Below are positions 26,401-37,200 of a stretch of 54,562 bases of DNA, in pieces. Both the position numbers and the translations under genes were made by a program. The DNA is taken from contig JAQGBZ010000399.1 in assembly GCA_034687125.1 (NCBI GenBank), forward strand, positions 1 through 54,562. The letters run 5' to 3'. Source of the stretch: Neelides folsomi. Its lineage: Eukaryota > Arthropoda > Collembola > Neelipleona > Neelidae. Below the pieces are notes generated by a model, which was not told the origin of the DNA, made no database searches, and saw nothing but the letters and a program-made list of their open reading frames with translations. The number at the start of each line of letters is the position of its first letter. The first letter of the stretch is position 1.

Positions 26401-29256
26401 CAAATACTTTCGTATTCCTCAACAATGCTATAAAACAATTAAGGTTACATTTTATCAACTTTTTATAAAATCATAATTGTAATTATTAAATATTTTAATT
26501 AAAATTCATCTGACTTTTTAAGATATTGATGAAGATCATGAGTGACTTTTTCAAGGAGTTTATCTCTGACATCAGCAGCTCGACTGGAAAGATCTCCAAG
26601 TAAATCATCCATATGAACATCGAACATCCCAATGAACACTTTTCGATCATTGTCGGATAAAACGTTTTTGGCCAACATGTCAAACTTCTCAATAAGTTCT
26701 TCTGTCTCTTTCCATGATCGCTCTTCAGCCAAAAACTTTTCTACTTCTTCATCATTCTAATACCATATCAAGAAAGTTCATTTATTAGAGTCGCTAATTA
26801 CATTTTTATAAATTGAATTTATTGCAAAATTTGATGTTTAAACCTCAGGTCTGAATAGAAATTCATATTCATTGAACTTTTCCACAAATTCCATTGGCCC
26901 TCTTGTTTGATCAAGCATCGCCTCTCGAATTTTATTTTTGTATTCCTCAACTTCTTCAGGAATTAAGTTTGGCTAAACAATGAATCAATATTTAATGTAA
27001 ATGTAAAGTTAAAGTTAAAAGTAGAAGTTTAAGAAAATTGGTATTAAAATCACCTTTAGATTTGTTCCTTTTGATCCTTCCCATTCTCCAAAAATCCTCG
27101 TTTCCATTCTGGGGAAGCTGTTCGAGATTTCTGAAAGAGCTTCGATAACCTCAACACAAGCGTCTTCCCATTCTTTGAATGTGGGAACAGCGACGAGTTT
27201 GTTGTTCTTCGTGAGGAACCGAACTTGGAATTTTGGACAGTATTGCGGGGGCTAAATGGTTTAAAAATTTAAAGAATCGTAACGTTATTTAGACGTAACG
27301 TTATGTCTTTATTCTTTTGATCATAATGACAATAATGACTAAGACTAATGAGTTAATGAGGTATGATATATATACCGTTTTCAAATTACATTAGGTAATC
27401 ATAATTTCATTGACATGAATTTGAATGTTAAATTCATGTCATTGCATGTATAATTTTACCAGACTTCCACAGATAAAATCAACGAATTCCTTGGCTGATT
27501 CATGGAAAATGCTCTGCAAGGCACGTTCCATTAATGTGCTCACGCAGCTGAAAAAAGCTTTCATTTGTCCTTCCTCGTCGGCCCGAGGCACAAGTTTTCT
27601 CTTTGCAGCCTAATTAAATATTTTTAAAAAAATAAAAAATTGGATTTAAAATTTCTTCCTATTAGTTTTTATCATAAATGACGCATTGCATTTCCAATTC
27701 GTAATATCGTGAGCGTGACTTTATTTTAACTAACCGAGATAAGAGTAGCTTGAATGCCTTTCATCCATTTCTTAATTAACAAGGAACGCACATCTTCCAT
27801 CATCCTCTTACAAACTTCTTTGAATTGACGAATCGAAAAGGCTTGCATTTGTTCACCAAGAATGTAGGGATCAGTATATCTCATCTCACTAATATCATTA
27901 ATACAATTATTAACCAATTCGGCTAATTTAATTGCAACTTAAAAGTTAAGTAATTGATTTGTACAGAGAATAATTAATTAATTTTATATCTGAATAAAAA
28001 GTAGAATTACAGAGAATGTCAATTACCTGAAAACGGCAATCCAAATAGAATTAATATATGCCAAAACCGGATTATATGCATGGAGGAATTTTAGCAGTCT
28101 TTTCTTTGCTCTTACAAACTTCTCATGCCAGGGTTTGGGAACCAAAAGAAGAATTTCATCTCTCTTAGGCCCCGAGTCCATCTGCGGAACTTCATTACGA
28201 TCCGGGGAGAAAATGATGTGGTCAATCACAGCCCGCTTCACTGTGTATCGATATTCGTCACAAACTTCATCAGAGAGTTCTTGAGCCAAACTCAACAATT
28301 GGGTCTTGTACTTGTTGGGGACGAGAGCCCAAGTGTTGTTCAACCACTCTTGGTCCATCGTTCCCACATTGATGGCATCCAATCCGCGTTGGAGATACAA
28401 TCCATAACGGATGTCCCCAAGATCCTCAGCAGTTGGTTTGAAAGAAAGGGGGAGTTCGGGGAAAATGTCCTCATCGTCGACAAACGATTTGGTCATGAGT
28501 TCAAACATCGATCCAAATTCCTTTTCCTTGATGATGTTAAGGGGGAACATTTGGTAAATGACGGCAGCGAAAGCTTGGCGGAATTCTTCCCGTTTTCTTA
28601 TAATTTCCGCCCATTCTCGCGCTTTGGACTAAAAAGAAAATTAGGAGTAAGAAAATTAAATATTTAAAAAATACCGATTTTTTCTTTTTCGGCTCCCAAG
28701 GATAAGTTGCTTTTACATTGTACTTCCTCTTGAGATAAGCAAGCTTTTCCTCAGAAGGAATACATTCCTCCTTCTTCTTCACCAACTCTTGGTGCTCGGC
28801 CCGTTGGCGCATCGCTAACTTCTTCGGGGCTTCTGGGGGTTCTTGAAGATGACCGGGAATGGTCGTACAAAGACCTTCCACGTACCCGACACGCCGACTT
28901 GTGCCACATTGACGGAATAAGGGACTTTTAGTTCGAGGTTTAGTTGGAGCATCTCCGCTCTTTCCGATCTTGGGTCTCTTTTCTTTTTGATTATCGAGCA
29001 AATCCTTCACAATTCAATATGCATTATTATTTTATTATTATGAAAAGTATTTCTTAATTACTTTGTAGTTGTATATTTTATGTGTTATAATATATTATTA
29101 TGTTAAACCTATGTACGTATAAATAATTATTTGTAAAGTTTAATAATTTTTTTTAAATGTATGTTTTTATTGAGGAATCTTTTGGTGTTTTGGTGTTTTT
29201 ACTTGAAGTGTGAGGCTTTTAGTTGCTGATGTAAAAGGTTTCCTGGGTCGATTCAT
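11476..29256 (-). CDS. DNAH3: Axonemal inner-arm dynein heavy chain, DNAH3 type (39 exons, 4047 aa)
   Basis: ATP-driven motor of the inner dynein arms of motile cilia and flagella. Minus-strand exons, high to low: 29256-29203 (tentative), 29004-28675, 28628-28027, 27888-27735, 27609-27460, 27251-27054, 26972-26844, 26756-26515, 26427-25908, 25754-25551, 25338-25049, 24901-24779, 24654-24274, 24037-23839, 23748-23511, 23302-22677, 22552-22387, 22220-22075, 21940-21692, 21599-20763, 20650-20453, 20346-20223, 19920-19745, 19657-19506, 19407-18618, 18526-18227, 18080-17851, 17650-17242, 17031-16809, 16242-15518, 15401-15268, 15165-14568, 14412-14037, 13935-13637, 13533-13162, 13073-12917, 12799-12108, 11938-11795, 11682-11476. 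They total 12,144 nt with no frame break (human DNAH3 about 4116 aa). P-loops: AAA1 GPAGTGKT near residue 1363, AAA2 GLPYGGKT near 1644, AAA3 GPTGTGKS near 2001, AAA4 GVGGSGRQS near 2365. Walker B of AAA1 is CFDEFNR. The stalk and microtubule-binding region fall in exons 27-30. AAA4 flanks ([45 protein letters not shown]) favour DNAH3 over DNAH7/12. Confidence 0.95.
16292..16299 (-). terminator. RNA polymerase III T-run terminator of tRNA-Lys
   Basis: Eight A on the plus strand, that is T8 on the transcribed strand, lie three bases past the discriminator base. This is the expected Pol III stop signal. Confidence 0.85.
16303..16375 (-). tRNA. tRNA-Lys (anticodon CTT), inside a DNAH3 intron
   Basis: The minus strand folds as a full cloverleaf of 73 nt including the discriminator G. 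The acceptor stem GCCCGGC pairs with GTTGGGC (two G-U pairs). The A box is TAGCTCAGTCGG and the B box GGTTCGAGCC. The anticodon loop CTCTTAA places CTT at 16340-16342. No tRNA intron is present. It lies in the 566-bp dynein intron 16243-16808, transcribed in the same direction as the host gene. An internal RNA polymerase III promoter makes independent expression likely. Confidence 0.97.
19032..19067 (-). other. EF-hand loop within the dynein heavy chain, between AAA3 and AAA4
   Basis: Residues about 2277-2288 read [12 protein letters not shown], with Asp, Asn, Asp at loop positions 1, 3, 5, Gly at 6, a hydrophobic residue at 8 and Glu at 12. This is a textbook calcium-binding loop. It sits in exon 25 just before LVYCDF. 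Calcium binding is inferred from the motif only. Confidence 0.8.
19921..20222. other. DNAH3 intron, 302 bp, nothing further seen
   Basis: AT-rich intron between exons 22 and 23. Its donor on the minus strand (GTCTTG) is atypical, but the join K-K-G-T-F-G-P-P it gives is the family-conserved sequence. Confidence 0.6.
29203..29256 (-). other. Tentative first coding exon of the DNAH3-type gene
   Basis: The exon at 29004-28675 has no usable ATG; upstream in frame it meets a stop. An ATG at 29254-29256 opens 18 codons ([18 protein letters not shown]) ending at a good GTAAAA donor. Joining it in phase 0 to 29004 makes the complete reading frame divisible by three. The acceptor before 29004 has a poor pyrimidine tract, so this exon needs transcript support. 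Confidence 0.5.
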
Positions 29257-29727
29257 TATGATTTTGCACTTTGTTTATCACGACTTGGCCAACTTATTAA
29301 CACAAATATACAAGTCGACCAAAAGCGTGTTTAATTATTTAAAACGAGAACAACTTATTGAAAAATAAGAAAAAAAACTATTTATGAAAGTGAATAGCGG
29401 ACAAAGTTATCGATTAGAATTGAATAAACAGAATGAAGCGTTTCCAGGGAATGAACTTCATTTGGAAGAAAGAAGCTTCTTTGGCTTCTTCCCTATGATC
29501 CGAACATAAAGAAGTATTTGATCATGCAAACTAAATATGTATGTGCAGTGTAGTGTAAAACATAATGTAAGACAAGAGAACAAGACATTTAGAAAGACTT
29601 AATTAGGTATTAAGTGTTTATAGCCAGTTAATGAAAACTTCTAAACTTTTCCAAAAATTTATTGAAATATCATTAAGGTATACCAATGTATCATTATATG
29701 CAAAAAAATTTAATATACGTATAAGGT
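29257..29727. other. FAAH-DNAH3 intergenic, no gene seen
   Basis: Gap between the FAAH stop codon and the likely DNAH3 start; both genes are on the minus strand. It should contain the DNAH3 promoter. A short palindromic patch, AGAAGCTTCT, lies near 29460-29480 inside a run of GAA and TTC triplets. Nothing else stands out. Confidence 0.5.
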
Positions 29728-32172
29728 TTATTTGTTAACATAATGCGTTGGTTGTTTCTTCCCTTCCTTGAAATCATCAAGCTCAACCAATGCTCTGAGG
29801 ACAAGTTCCTCTTTGTAAGGCATTCCGATAATTTGAACTCCAATGGGCATCCCAGCTGAATCCTTCATTGCCTAATATAAAAATAAATTATTGTTAATAA
29901 TCAAAATAAGTAATTTTATTTAATTAGATAAGATCTGTAAAATCATTTATTAATCATGTTTACATCTTTTATAAATTCCAAGCTCGGGTCATCTTCAGTA
30001 TCATAATATTGAGCCTTGTGTCCTGATTCAGTCCCAAAGTTCACAATTCCTGCTGGGAAGTCTACCAAGTTCCATAAGACGGTATATACAATGGCCGCTT
30101 TAAACAAAAATTAAAATGAACTATTGTATAACATCAAAACTCCAAAATTAATTTTGCAAATTGGGCAATTAAGTTTATTAAATACCAAGAATGTAAGGAG
30201 AAACTCGAGCTTTCGGGGCCGGAAAAGGGAAAGCAGGTGAAAGAATCAAATCCAATTCTTTGTCCTTCATTTGTCCCATGATTTCTTCATACAACTTTCT
30301 CTTTTGGACCAAAGCAGCTGTGAGACCTTCACGACTCTGAACGTCCATTCCCATCAACAAGGAAATCTTCTCCCTCCAAGACACATTAAATGGAGGGAAG
30401 TTAATGGAGGTCAAGAAGGCTCTTAAATTACGACACCATTGAGAGCGAATCCCATTTGAATAGATTCCTTCAGATGGTGGACAAACTTGATCTCCTTTAA
30501 GCATCTCTTTGTGATAAGAACTGTTGTCGGCGAAATAAAGATCCAAAGTCAATTTGAGAAACGAAGCTGAATCTGGAGGATCGAAGATGATAAGTTCATG
30601 ACCAAATGATTCCAAAACGGCCTTTGCTCTTAGGACAGTCTCCACAGTGTCACCAATTGGGGGCATAAAGTTCATTGAGGTGAAATATCCAATTCGGAGC
30701 TTGCGACTTGATTCGAATTCCTGTGATAAATATCTATTAGAATTTTTAGAAATCACGTTCCAAGTTTAAACTGTTAAACTTATACTAAAGAATTATTAAT
30801 TTAATAAATTTATTTATTTTCTCTTAACGGCTTTATTCCATGGGATTGGAACGACTTCTCCATCAAGCTTATTGAGAAGATTATTTCCAATTGTGAGATG
30901 CTCGAAGATTTTAGCTACAACCGAAGGACGATGTGCAAAAATACCCGGAACGCCTTTGACTAAAAGAGTAAGGAATTATGATTTAAAATAAAATAAATCA
31001 TAATTCAACTTCGTTTAATTATTTAAAATGTTATGGATTGTTTTAATAATTTAAAATATTGTGAAATGTTTAATTTTTTGCTAATAAGGTATTTGCCCAC
31101 ATCCAACAATGTCTGGTATAGCTTGCATAATTCCTTTCCCTGATAATCGATTCAGTGTTGGTCGAATAGTGGCAATTCCACTCATATGGGCAGGAATTCT
31201 GACGGAACCTCCAATGTCAGTTCCAGTTGCAACAGGACAGCCGCCACCACCAACAAGAGCTCCACTTCCGCTGCTTGACCCACCTGGGGCCATTTCTTCA
31301 CCCTCATGATTGAAAGTGATTCCGAATATGGGATTCTCACTCCCAAATGACATAAGAGTTTGGGGCACGTTCGTTTTGCAAAGTGGAACTGCTCCTAAGG
31401 ACATGAGAGCTTCCGTCAACGTGCAATTTTTTGTTGCTGGTTTGTACAATTTCCGAGCAAATCCAATCGTTGTGTCCATTCCTTCAATATCATGGTCTTC
31501 TTTGAATGCGATTGGTAAACCATGAAGAGGTCCTTTAATAGTGCTCGTTGAATCTAGATTTTTTGCCATTTGGAGACCCCATGGAACAAATTCAGTTATT
31601 GAATTAGTTTTTTTGTTCACTTCCAAAGCTTTTGCCAAATAAGCCTCATAAACTTCTTGTGCTTTCAAGCTTCTTGTTGTTAGCTTCTCTATCAAATCAT
31701 CAACTGAGAGCTTAACAATGGCTTCTCGCTCTCTTGTCAATTGAAAATTTTCGCTCAGGCTCTCAAAACTTGCGGTACGTTCATTTTGCTTCCTTTTAAT
31801 AATTTCATTCAACCTTTGACTTTCCTGTAATCAATTTAGATATTAAACTAAAAATACCTATAAGTATATGAGCTAGACATGTATAATTTTAGTAAGTGTA
31901 AATTGTGTAAATTATGTACCAATAATTATGTAATACTTATGTATAATGTATGATGTATATTAACTATTAATTTGTATAATTAGATAACTTAATATTGCAA
32001 ATTACGTTAGTTAATGTTTATTGAGTTTGAAAAAACTTACTTTTTTATTTTTCCTACATGTTTGTAACTTTTTGGATGTGTAAATAAGACCCACAACCCC
32101 AACGGCGGCAACAATTGGATGTTCCTTAACATAACCCACGCAATCTTCCACTACACGACTCATTTGACTCAT
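29728..32172 (-). CDS. Fatty-acid amide hydrolase, FAAH1 type (6 exons, 599 aa)
   Basis: Amidase-signature serine hydrolase expected to cleave fatty acid amides such as anandamide at intracellular membranes. Exons: 32172-32041, 31824-31101, 30959-30829, 30720-30186, 30097-29964, 29871-29728; all phases match. The N-terminus has a hydrophobic stretch (HPIVAAVGVVGLIY, residues about 19-32), as in membrane-anchored FAAH1. The Ser-Ser-Lys triad is intact: Lys152 in GLPIAFKEDHD, Ser227 in PGGSSSGSG and Ser251 in GTDIGGSVRIP, with the same spacing as mammalian FAAH (75 and 24 residues). RLSGKGIM and the C-terminal LVDFPAGIV and GMPIGVQIIG also fit FAAH1 rather than FAAH2. Mammalian FAAH1 is 579 aa. 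The exact substrate is inferred. Confidence 0.93.
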
Positions 32173-33077
32173 TTTAGATATATTTATTTATGAAGATTAA
32201 AACTGAAATCAACATTTATTTATAATCTATTATAACTTTCTAATTATCCTACTTAATTATTATTAATGTTTATAATATGAACAATAAGTAATATAATATA
32301 AATACATACTTAATGTTTGTTAAATGTCGATGAGTTTGACTGTTTGTGAATTGTTTGGAGTTTTATTAATTGAGGTTTGCTATTGATTCGTTAGTGAAGC
32401 AGCTTGAAAGAATACCATATGTATTTTTCTATCAATATCAACCTGACCTTGATTTTCTTTTAATGTATGCTCAAAGTGGTTTTAGTAATGTGCAGAATGC
32501 AGAAAAGACCACGGATCTTAATGCACAATACACTACATTTCAATTTCAAACAACTCTTTTGGCTATATAAATATTTTTCTGTATGAATATTAATGTTACA
32601 TCAAGTATTTTCTCAATATGTACATAGCTAATGAACCTTAACTTAATACACAGTACTAGTTTGGGTTGAGGAATTGTCGTGTTGTTCTATCTGTATATTA
32701 AACGTCATAAATTCATGGCCTCGAAGATGTAAATTCGTATTGAACTATCGCAAAATATCTCTATACTAAATAATAGGTACACTATTGAATTTTTATATCA
32801 AATGGTGTAACCTTTCTAATTTATCTAATCTATGAATTAGTAAATGTAGTATTTTGGATTGATGGAAAATAACTTAAACATTAGTCCATAACATAGAATC
32901 AGAATCTTGTATCTTTAATGAAATGTGAACAAAATTATACTTAAGATTTATAATTAAGTAGAACTTGTCGATAATTATATTAGTGCGTATACATATATTG
33001 TAATGTATTGTAGCAATTACAAGTAAATATTTTATGTAACTTAAAATAACAAAAATGGAGAGATTAAGTAAAGACTT
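32173..33077. other. Intergenic, no gene seen
   Basis: About 0.9 kb of very AT-rich sequence upstream of FAAH and downstream of the minus-strand small coiled-coil gene. A 66-codon plus-strand frame at 32370-32570 lacks an ATG start and any recognisable domain. I see nothing else. Confidence 0.5.
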
Positions 33078-33705
33078 TTAACATGGAACGTCTTGGTTAG
33101 GTAAATTGCTTCCCTTAAAGTGAAGGCTTGCCCTTTGTTGTAGTACTGCATGAAAATGTTTATCTTTCACTATTATTAAAAAAAAGTTTAATTATTTTTT
33201 ATTAAACACTATCACACATGATGATTTACAATTAAATTATATTTCAATTGTTTATATACCTAAGTTGTAGAGAAAAGAAAAAGTAGATTAAGAAAATAAA
33301 TAGGTTACAAAATAATTAAATAAAAATGCTGATATGCTAAACTTACGATCAATTTTGTGTTTTTCAATCTTGTATTTTGTCTCCCATTCCATTCGAGCAA
33401 TTTCTTTCCGCACGTCTTCTAATTTATTTTTCAGCTTAAATTCATAATTCATCTAAAAATTAACAAGAAAAATTGAAGCAATTGAGATTTTCCCAACCTT
33501 TAATAATATGTTTTCAATATAAGAAAATGAGTATTTTATCAATTAATCCTTACTTGAATCTTTTGAATGTCATGAGAAAATTCCACTTTTTTCTCCTCAA
33601 GAGAAGTCTCGGCGTTTCCCTTAAATCAAAAAATTATACCAAATAAAAAATAGTTTTTACGGGATATGTTAATATTAAAGATCAAAATGAAAATTAGCTT
33701 ACCAT
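33078..33705 (-). CDS. Small coiled-coil protein, 80 aa, start codon alone in exon 1
   Basis: Not recognised. Minus-strand exons: 33705-33703 (ATG only, followed by GTAAGC), 33619-33554, 33452-33347, 33145-33078. All four splice junctions have good consensus and the phases agree, which supports a real gene despite its size. The product begins MGNAETSLEEKK and is highly charged and helical (VRKEIARMEWETKYKIEKHK), ending SNLPNQDVPC. Residues 1-7 fit the N-myristoylation pattern M-G-x-x-x-[ST], so membrane targeting is possible. It starts 442 bp from a divergent small coiled-coil gene. No membrane span is present. Function unknown. Confidence 0.7.
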
Positions 33706-34147
33706 CTTATTGGAATATCACGGAACTAATTACCAGCAGAGGTGTAAAACAAGAATGGTTATTTTGGCTCGAGTCTCCACTTTTACCTTATTTTAACTTA
33801 TCAAATTCAAACAAATCTTAATGTAATATCAATAAAAAACGATTTATTAAATAATCCCACTGACGTCTTTTACATCTTGTTCCATATTTTATTTATTTAT
33901 TTGTATTGAAATGAATCAATTTGAACCGACTGATTGTCGAGACGAATTTATGTAGAACTTTTAAGATTACTCAAATCTTAGGCAAACAAAGTGAGATCAA
34001 ACAAGGAAGAGATAAACTGCTTCCCATGATGAGTAAAAGGTACATGAAAGAAACGGTCAAGTTGACCTAAATCCTTTTAGTATATTTTATACATGTTGAA
34101 AAAATTCTCATTCCACTTTTGGAAATTCCCAAGTAAAAAGTTTCGAA
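33706..34147. promoter_or_regulatory. Putative bidirectional promoter between two small coiled-coil genes
   Basis: The start codons of the minus-strand gene (33705) and the plus-strand gene (34148) are 442 bp apart, head to head. The gap has no other gene. No TATA box or named motif was assigned. The promoter role is inferred from layout alone. Confidence 0.45.
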
Positions 34148-34738
34148 ATGAGTTATCCATTTTTAACTTGTTGGACACTTGATCAAATGCAAGTTGACAC
34201 AATTGATTTTGAAAGGAAAGAGGACAACGGAGACAATTCAATTTTGCCTTTAATTACATTCTTTAGGAAAATAGGAACTGAGGTTTATTCAAAGTTTAGA
34301 AGTTATTTTAAACCGAAAAATAATAATTTTGAAAAATTGAAATCTGCTCAAGAAGCTGAATGTAAAAATCTTGAAGTGAGTCAATTATTCTTTTCACAAT
34401 TCCTTAATCATTTTTGTTAAATACAAACCATTGTTATCATTAATTCCAATTGAATTGAACTTTTAATTTTACTGAAATTTTGATTTATGTAAATGTATTA
34501 TTTATTTATTGAATGGGATTATTCTTTCCAGGCCGAGTACAAAGCAAAGTTATCTCTGAAGGAAGTGGAAGTGGAAGTTGAAATTGCCAGCTTGGAAGAA
34601 GAGTTTAACAACAAAGTGGAAGATTACTTTGAGGAGAAGAAAGAAAACGCATACAGGACGGCGGTGGCTCTCACTACACATATACAACTTATGAATCAAA
34701 CTGCTCCTTCTAAATGTTTATTAATAACGGAAATTTAA
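34148..34738 (+). CDS. Small coiled-coil protein, 144 aa, two exons
   Basis: Not recognised. Exons 34148-34375 and 34532-34738 join in phase 0 through a GTGAGT donor and a TTTCCAG acceptor. The N-terminal half is not obviously helical (MSYPFLTCWTLDQMQ). The C-terminal half is a charged helix with a long acidic coiled coil (KEVEVEVEIASLEEEFNNK). No signal peptide or membrane span is seen. It lies head to head with the 80-aa gene and 0.8 kb upstream of another small coiled-coil gene on the same strand. Whether the three are related cannot be judged without alignment. Confidence 0.65.
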
Positions 34739-35575
34739 TTGCACTTAAGCCCATGCATTGACATATTATAGTTATTTACAATAATTTACATTATTACTTA
34801 TTTAATTGTAAGTAATATAATATTATAAAAACGAATAAATTGAGGATTATTGAGGATTTAAACTTTCTTAAATGTTACTGAATTCAAAGTGTTTCATATT
34901 TAAATACTTCTGTATTAGCCTAAAAACATAAAATGCTATTTCTGGAAGCTTAAAAAACCTTTGTTGATCGATCATATATAGTAAATACTATTTCTATTCT
35001 AAATTAATAAATAAATTCATTAACTATGTTTGAAAATTTTGTTAATTTTACTTATTTTTATATTTTTATAAGATCATGGGGCATTAATTGATTCATTTAG
35101 TTTAAATACCTAGGTAGGTTCTAACGGCTTTTATTCTTAATATTGACTATGCAAACTTTTTCAGTTCACTATTTGCAAAAAAGTATTTTACTTAAATAAC
35201 AGATAATGGATATATTTAACAATGTTTGCTTTTGATGTTGAGCTATGTAAAATTAAGAGATTACCTCAGTGGCTCAGTGACTCATATAAAAGTAGTTATT
35301 TTATTTAGAAAATAATTTTATCTTTTTATATTATTATTGACACAATTGGGTTTGGATTTGAAGGAGTGAAAGTTAATTTATTTACAAAATTAATAAATAT
35401 TTACTTTAGTAAGGACAACAATTGTGACTCCTTCCTATTTCCTACTTTAATATTATTTTAATAAATACGTTATAAGATGCAACCTCTTATTCACTTTTGG
35501 CATAATCACTTTCATTGCCTGCACAAGAAAAGTCCGTTCAATATTTTCAGGTTTAAATCAAGAATTTATTCTAAA
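34739..35575. other. Intergenic, no gene seen
   Basis: About 0.84 kb, strongly AT-rich, between two plus-strand small coiled-coil genes. No open frame, repeat or RNA gene that I could support. Confidence 0.5.
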
Positions 35576-36152
35576 ATGGTGAGACTATTAATTATTTCAG
35601 TTATTTCAGAATATTTTTATATGTAGAACACTTATAAATCTGTTTATTACTTTCAAGGGTTCTGGATCAAGTAAACGTGAAATAATGGCAAAGTTTGAAG
35701 ATGAAACTCGAATCAAATTAGAAAGTTTTAAGCGAAATGTATTTTCTCACTTTTATCCTAGAATTATTCTTAAATATTTTTATGCATAACATTTGTAAGC
35801 TATAGGAGATTGCAGATTGTATTAAAAAATACTAAATTATTATAAGACATTAAGTTTTTAAAATGTTTAATGCTTTGGTTGATAGAAAGAAGAGACGTTT
35901 GAAGCTTTTGAGCGTCGTTGCGAAGCTGACATTGCTTTAATGAAAAAGAAGTTTTATTTTATCGAAAGGGAATATTTTGAAAACGAGTATGAGCTTGTAA
36001 ATGATCCAGAATTTGAGAAAGATGTCGGATACATGTTGGTCGAAATTGAAAGCGACATTGAAGCCATTAAAAACTCAATTAATTCTTTTATTCAACAAAT
36101 TGATCAAATTGTTTCAGACCATAAAATTAATTTAAGAAGGACAACTGTATGA
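35576..36152 (+). CDS. Small coiled-coil protein, 116 aa, start codon alone in exon 1
   Basis: Not recognised. Exons: 35576-35578 (ATG only, then GTGAGA), 35658-35738, 35886-36152, all phase 0. The product begins MGSGSSKREIMAKFEDE: Gly2, Ser6 and basic residues at 7-8 form a classic N-myristoylation start. The rest is an acidic, helical coiled coil (FEAFERRCEADIALMKKKF, DVGYMLVEIESDIEAIKNS) without membrane spans. The ATG|G arrangement is the same as in the 80-aa gene at 33078-33705. Role unknown; association with membranes or ciliary structures is speculation. Confidence 0.68.
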
Positions 36153-36950
36153 AATCAATCTGTAATAATGTTTAGCAATGACTTCGGCCTTTCTATTTAT
36201 TGTCATTATTGTTAAATTAAACTTTTAGTAATAAGAAACTTGAAATTTTTATAGAATAAAATATTATCCTCATTTTGAATAAAATTGCATTTTATTTAAT
36301 AAATGCATAATTAAGTATTTGTCTTCAGTATGTAGTGGACATTATTTGTATGCATACTTACTCTATGTACAAAAGAGATTGAAAACTTGTTGTCCTTGTT
36401 TTTTCATTTAAATTAAAATTGTCAACTATCAATATACCAAGAACCCATGCATAGAATAGGTGGACATTTTTCTTGGCATCTCTCGTTTCATTCCACTCAT
36501 AAAGTTACTTATCTCAAGTTCATAAAATTACAAAAATAGCTTAATTTAAATTAGAGTAAACATAATAGTTATTTAAAATGAATTTAAATCACAAATGAGG
36601 CAACACGATCATAATACACCATCAATCTCATATGCGCATATCTGTAAATATCCAAACCAAGTTTTGTAGATTGAAAAATTTAATTTCTAAAGAATTTGTA
36701 TGGTCTGATTTCTATCCACCTGTAAACTCGGAGGAAGGTGAGATGTTGTGTTGCATAAGATCACTTTACCCATTGAACTTGAACTCCAGCCAGCTCCTTA
36801 CTTCACTAACCTTGTCCTAACCAATTGCACAGGTGATTGGGAGCTACACATTATATGAGAAATAAGGAATTGTAGGTTCCGAATGTCGAGGCCGTCAAGT
36901 TGGTGTAGTTAGACAAATAGTGAAAAAAGAGTGAATTTATAAGTACAATT
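36153..36950. other. Intergenic / upstream of peroxidase leader, no gene seen
   Basis: AT-rich sequence with a slightly more GC-rich patch at about 36690-36900. A 62-codon plus-strand frame at 36632-36820 shows no domain. It may include the transcription start region of the peroxidase gene. Confidence 0.45.
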
Positions 36951-37200
36951 TATACAGAACAACATGTCTTGGAATCAAGTTGAGCCGGCTCTGCTGGATC
37001 AAAATCACATCCACTCCACAACTACGACGACATCTCAAACATACCAAACCTCAGAATTTTAAACAATTGGACAAATCCTCATTTGAGCAGGATGAAAACG
37101 GGGATTCTTCGTCTCGTCTGCGGTCTTCTCTTCCTCTTCGTCCTCTCTGCTTTCCTTAACGACTCACATTAACAGACTTTATTTATAACTAGACGAGACG
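36951..37200 (+). promoter_or_regulatory. Likely 5' leader exon of the peroxidase gene with two uORFs
   Basis: A distinctly GC-richer block ends at a strong splice donor (GACG|GTAAGG at 37201). A pyrimidine-poor but usable acceptor (TTTACAAG) lies at about 38238, eight bases before the peroxidase ATG. The block contains two complete short frames: 36964-37062 (32 aa, Thr/Gln/Ser-rich) and 37092-37172 (26 aa, beginning MKTGILRLVCGLLFLFVLSA, hydrophobic). As a leader they would be uORFs that could damp translation. The link to the peroxidase is inferred from splice signals only. Confidence 0.45.

Noticed and set aside
32370..32570. 66-codon plus-strand frame upstream of FAAH
   Set aside because: It lacks an ATG start and has no recognisable features; AT-rich chance frame.
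36632..36820. 62-codon plus-strand frame before the peroxidase leader
   Set aside because: No domain and no splice context; probably chance or UTR.
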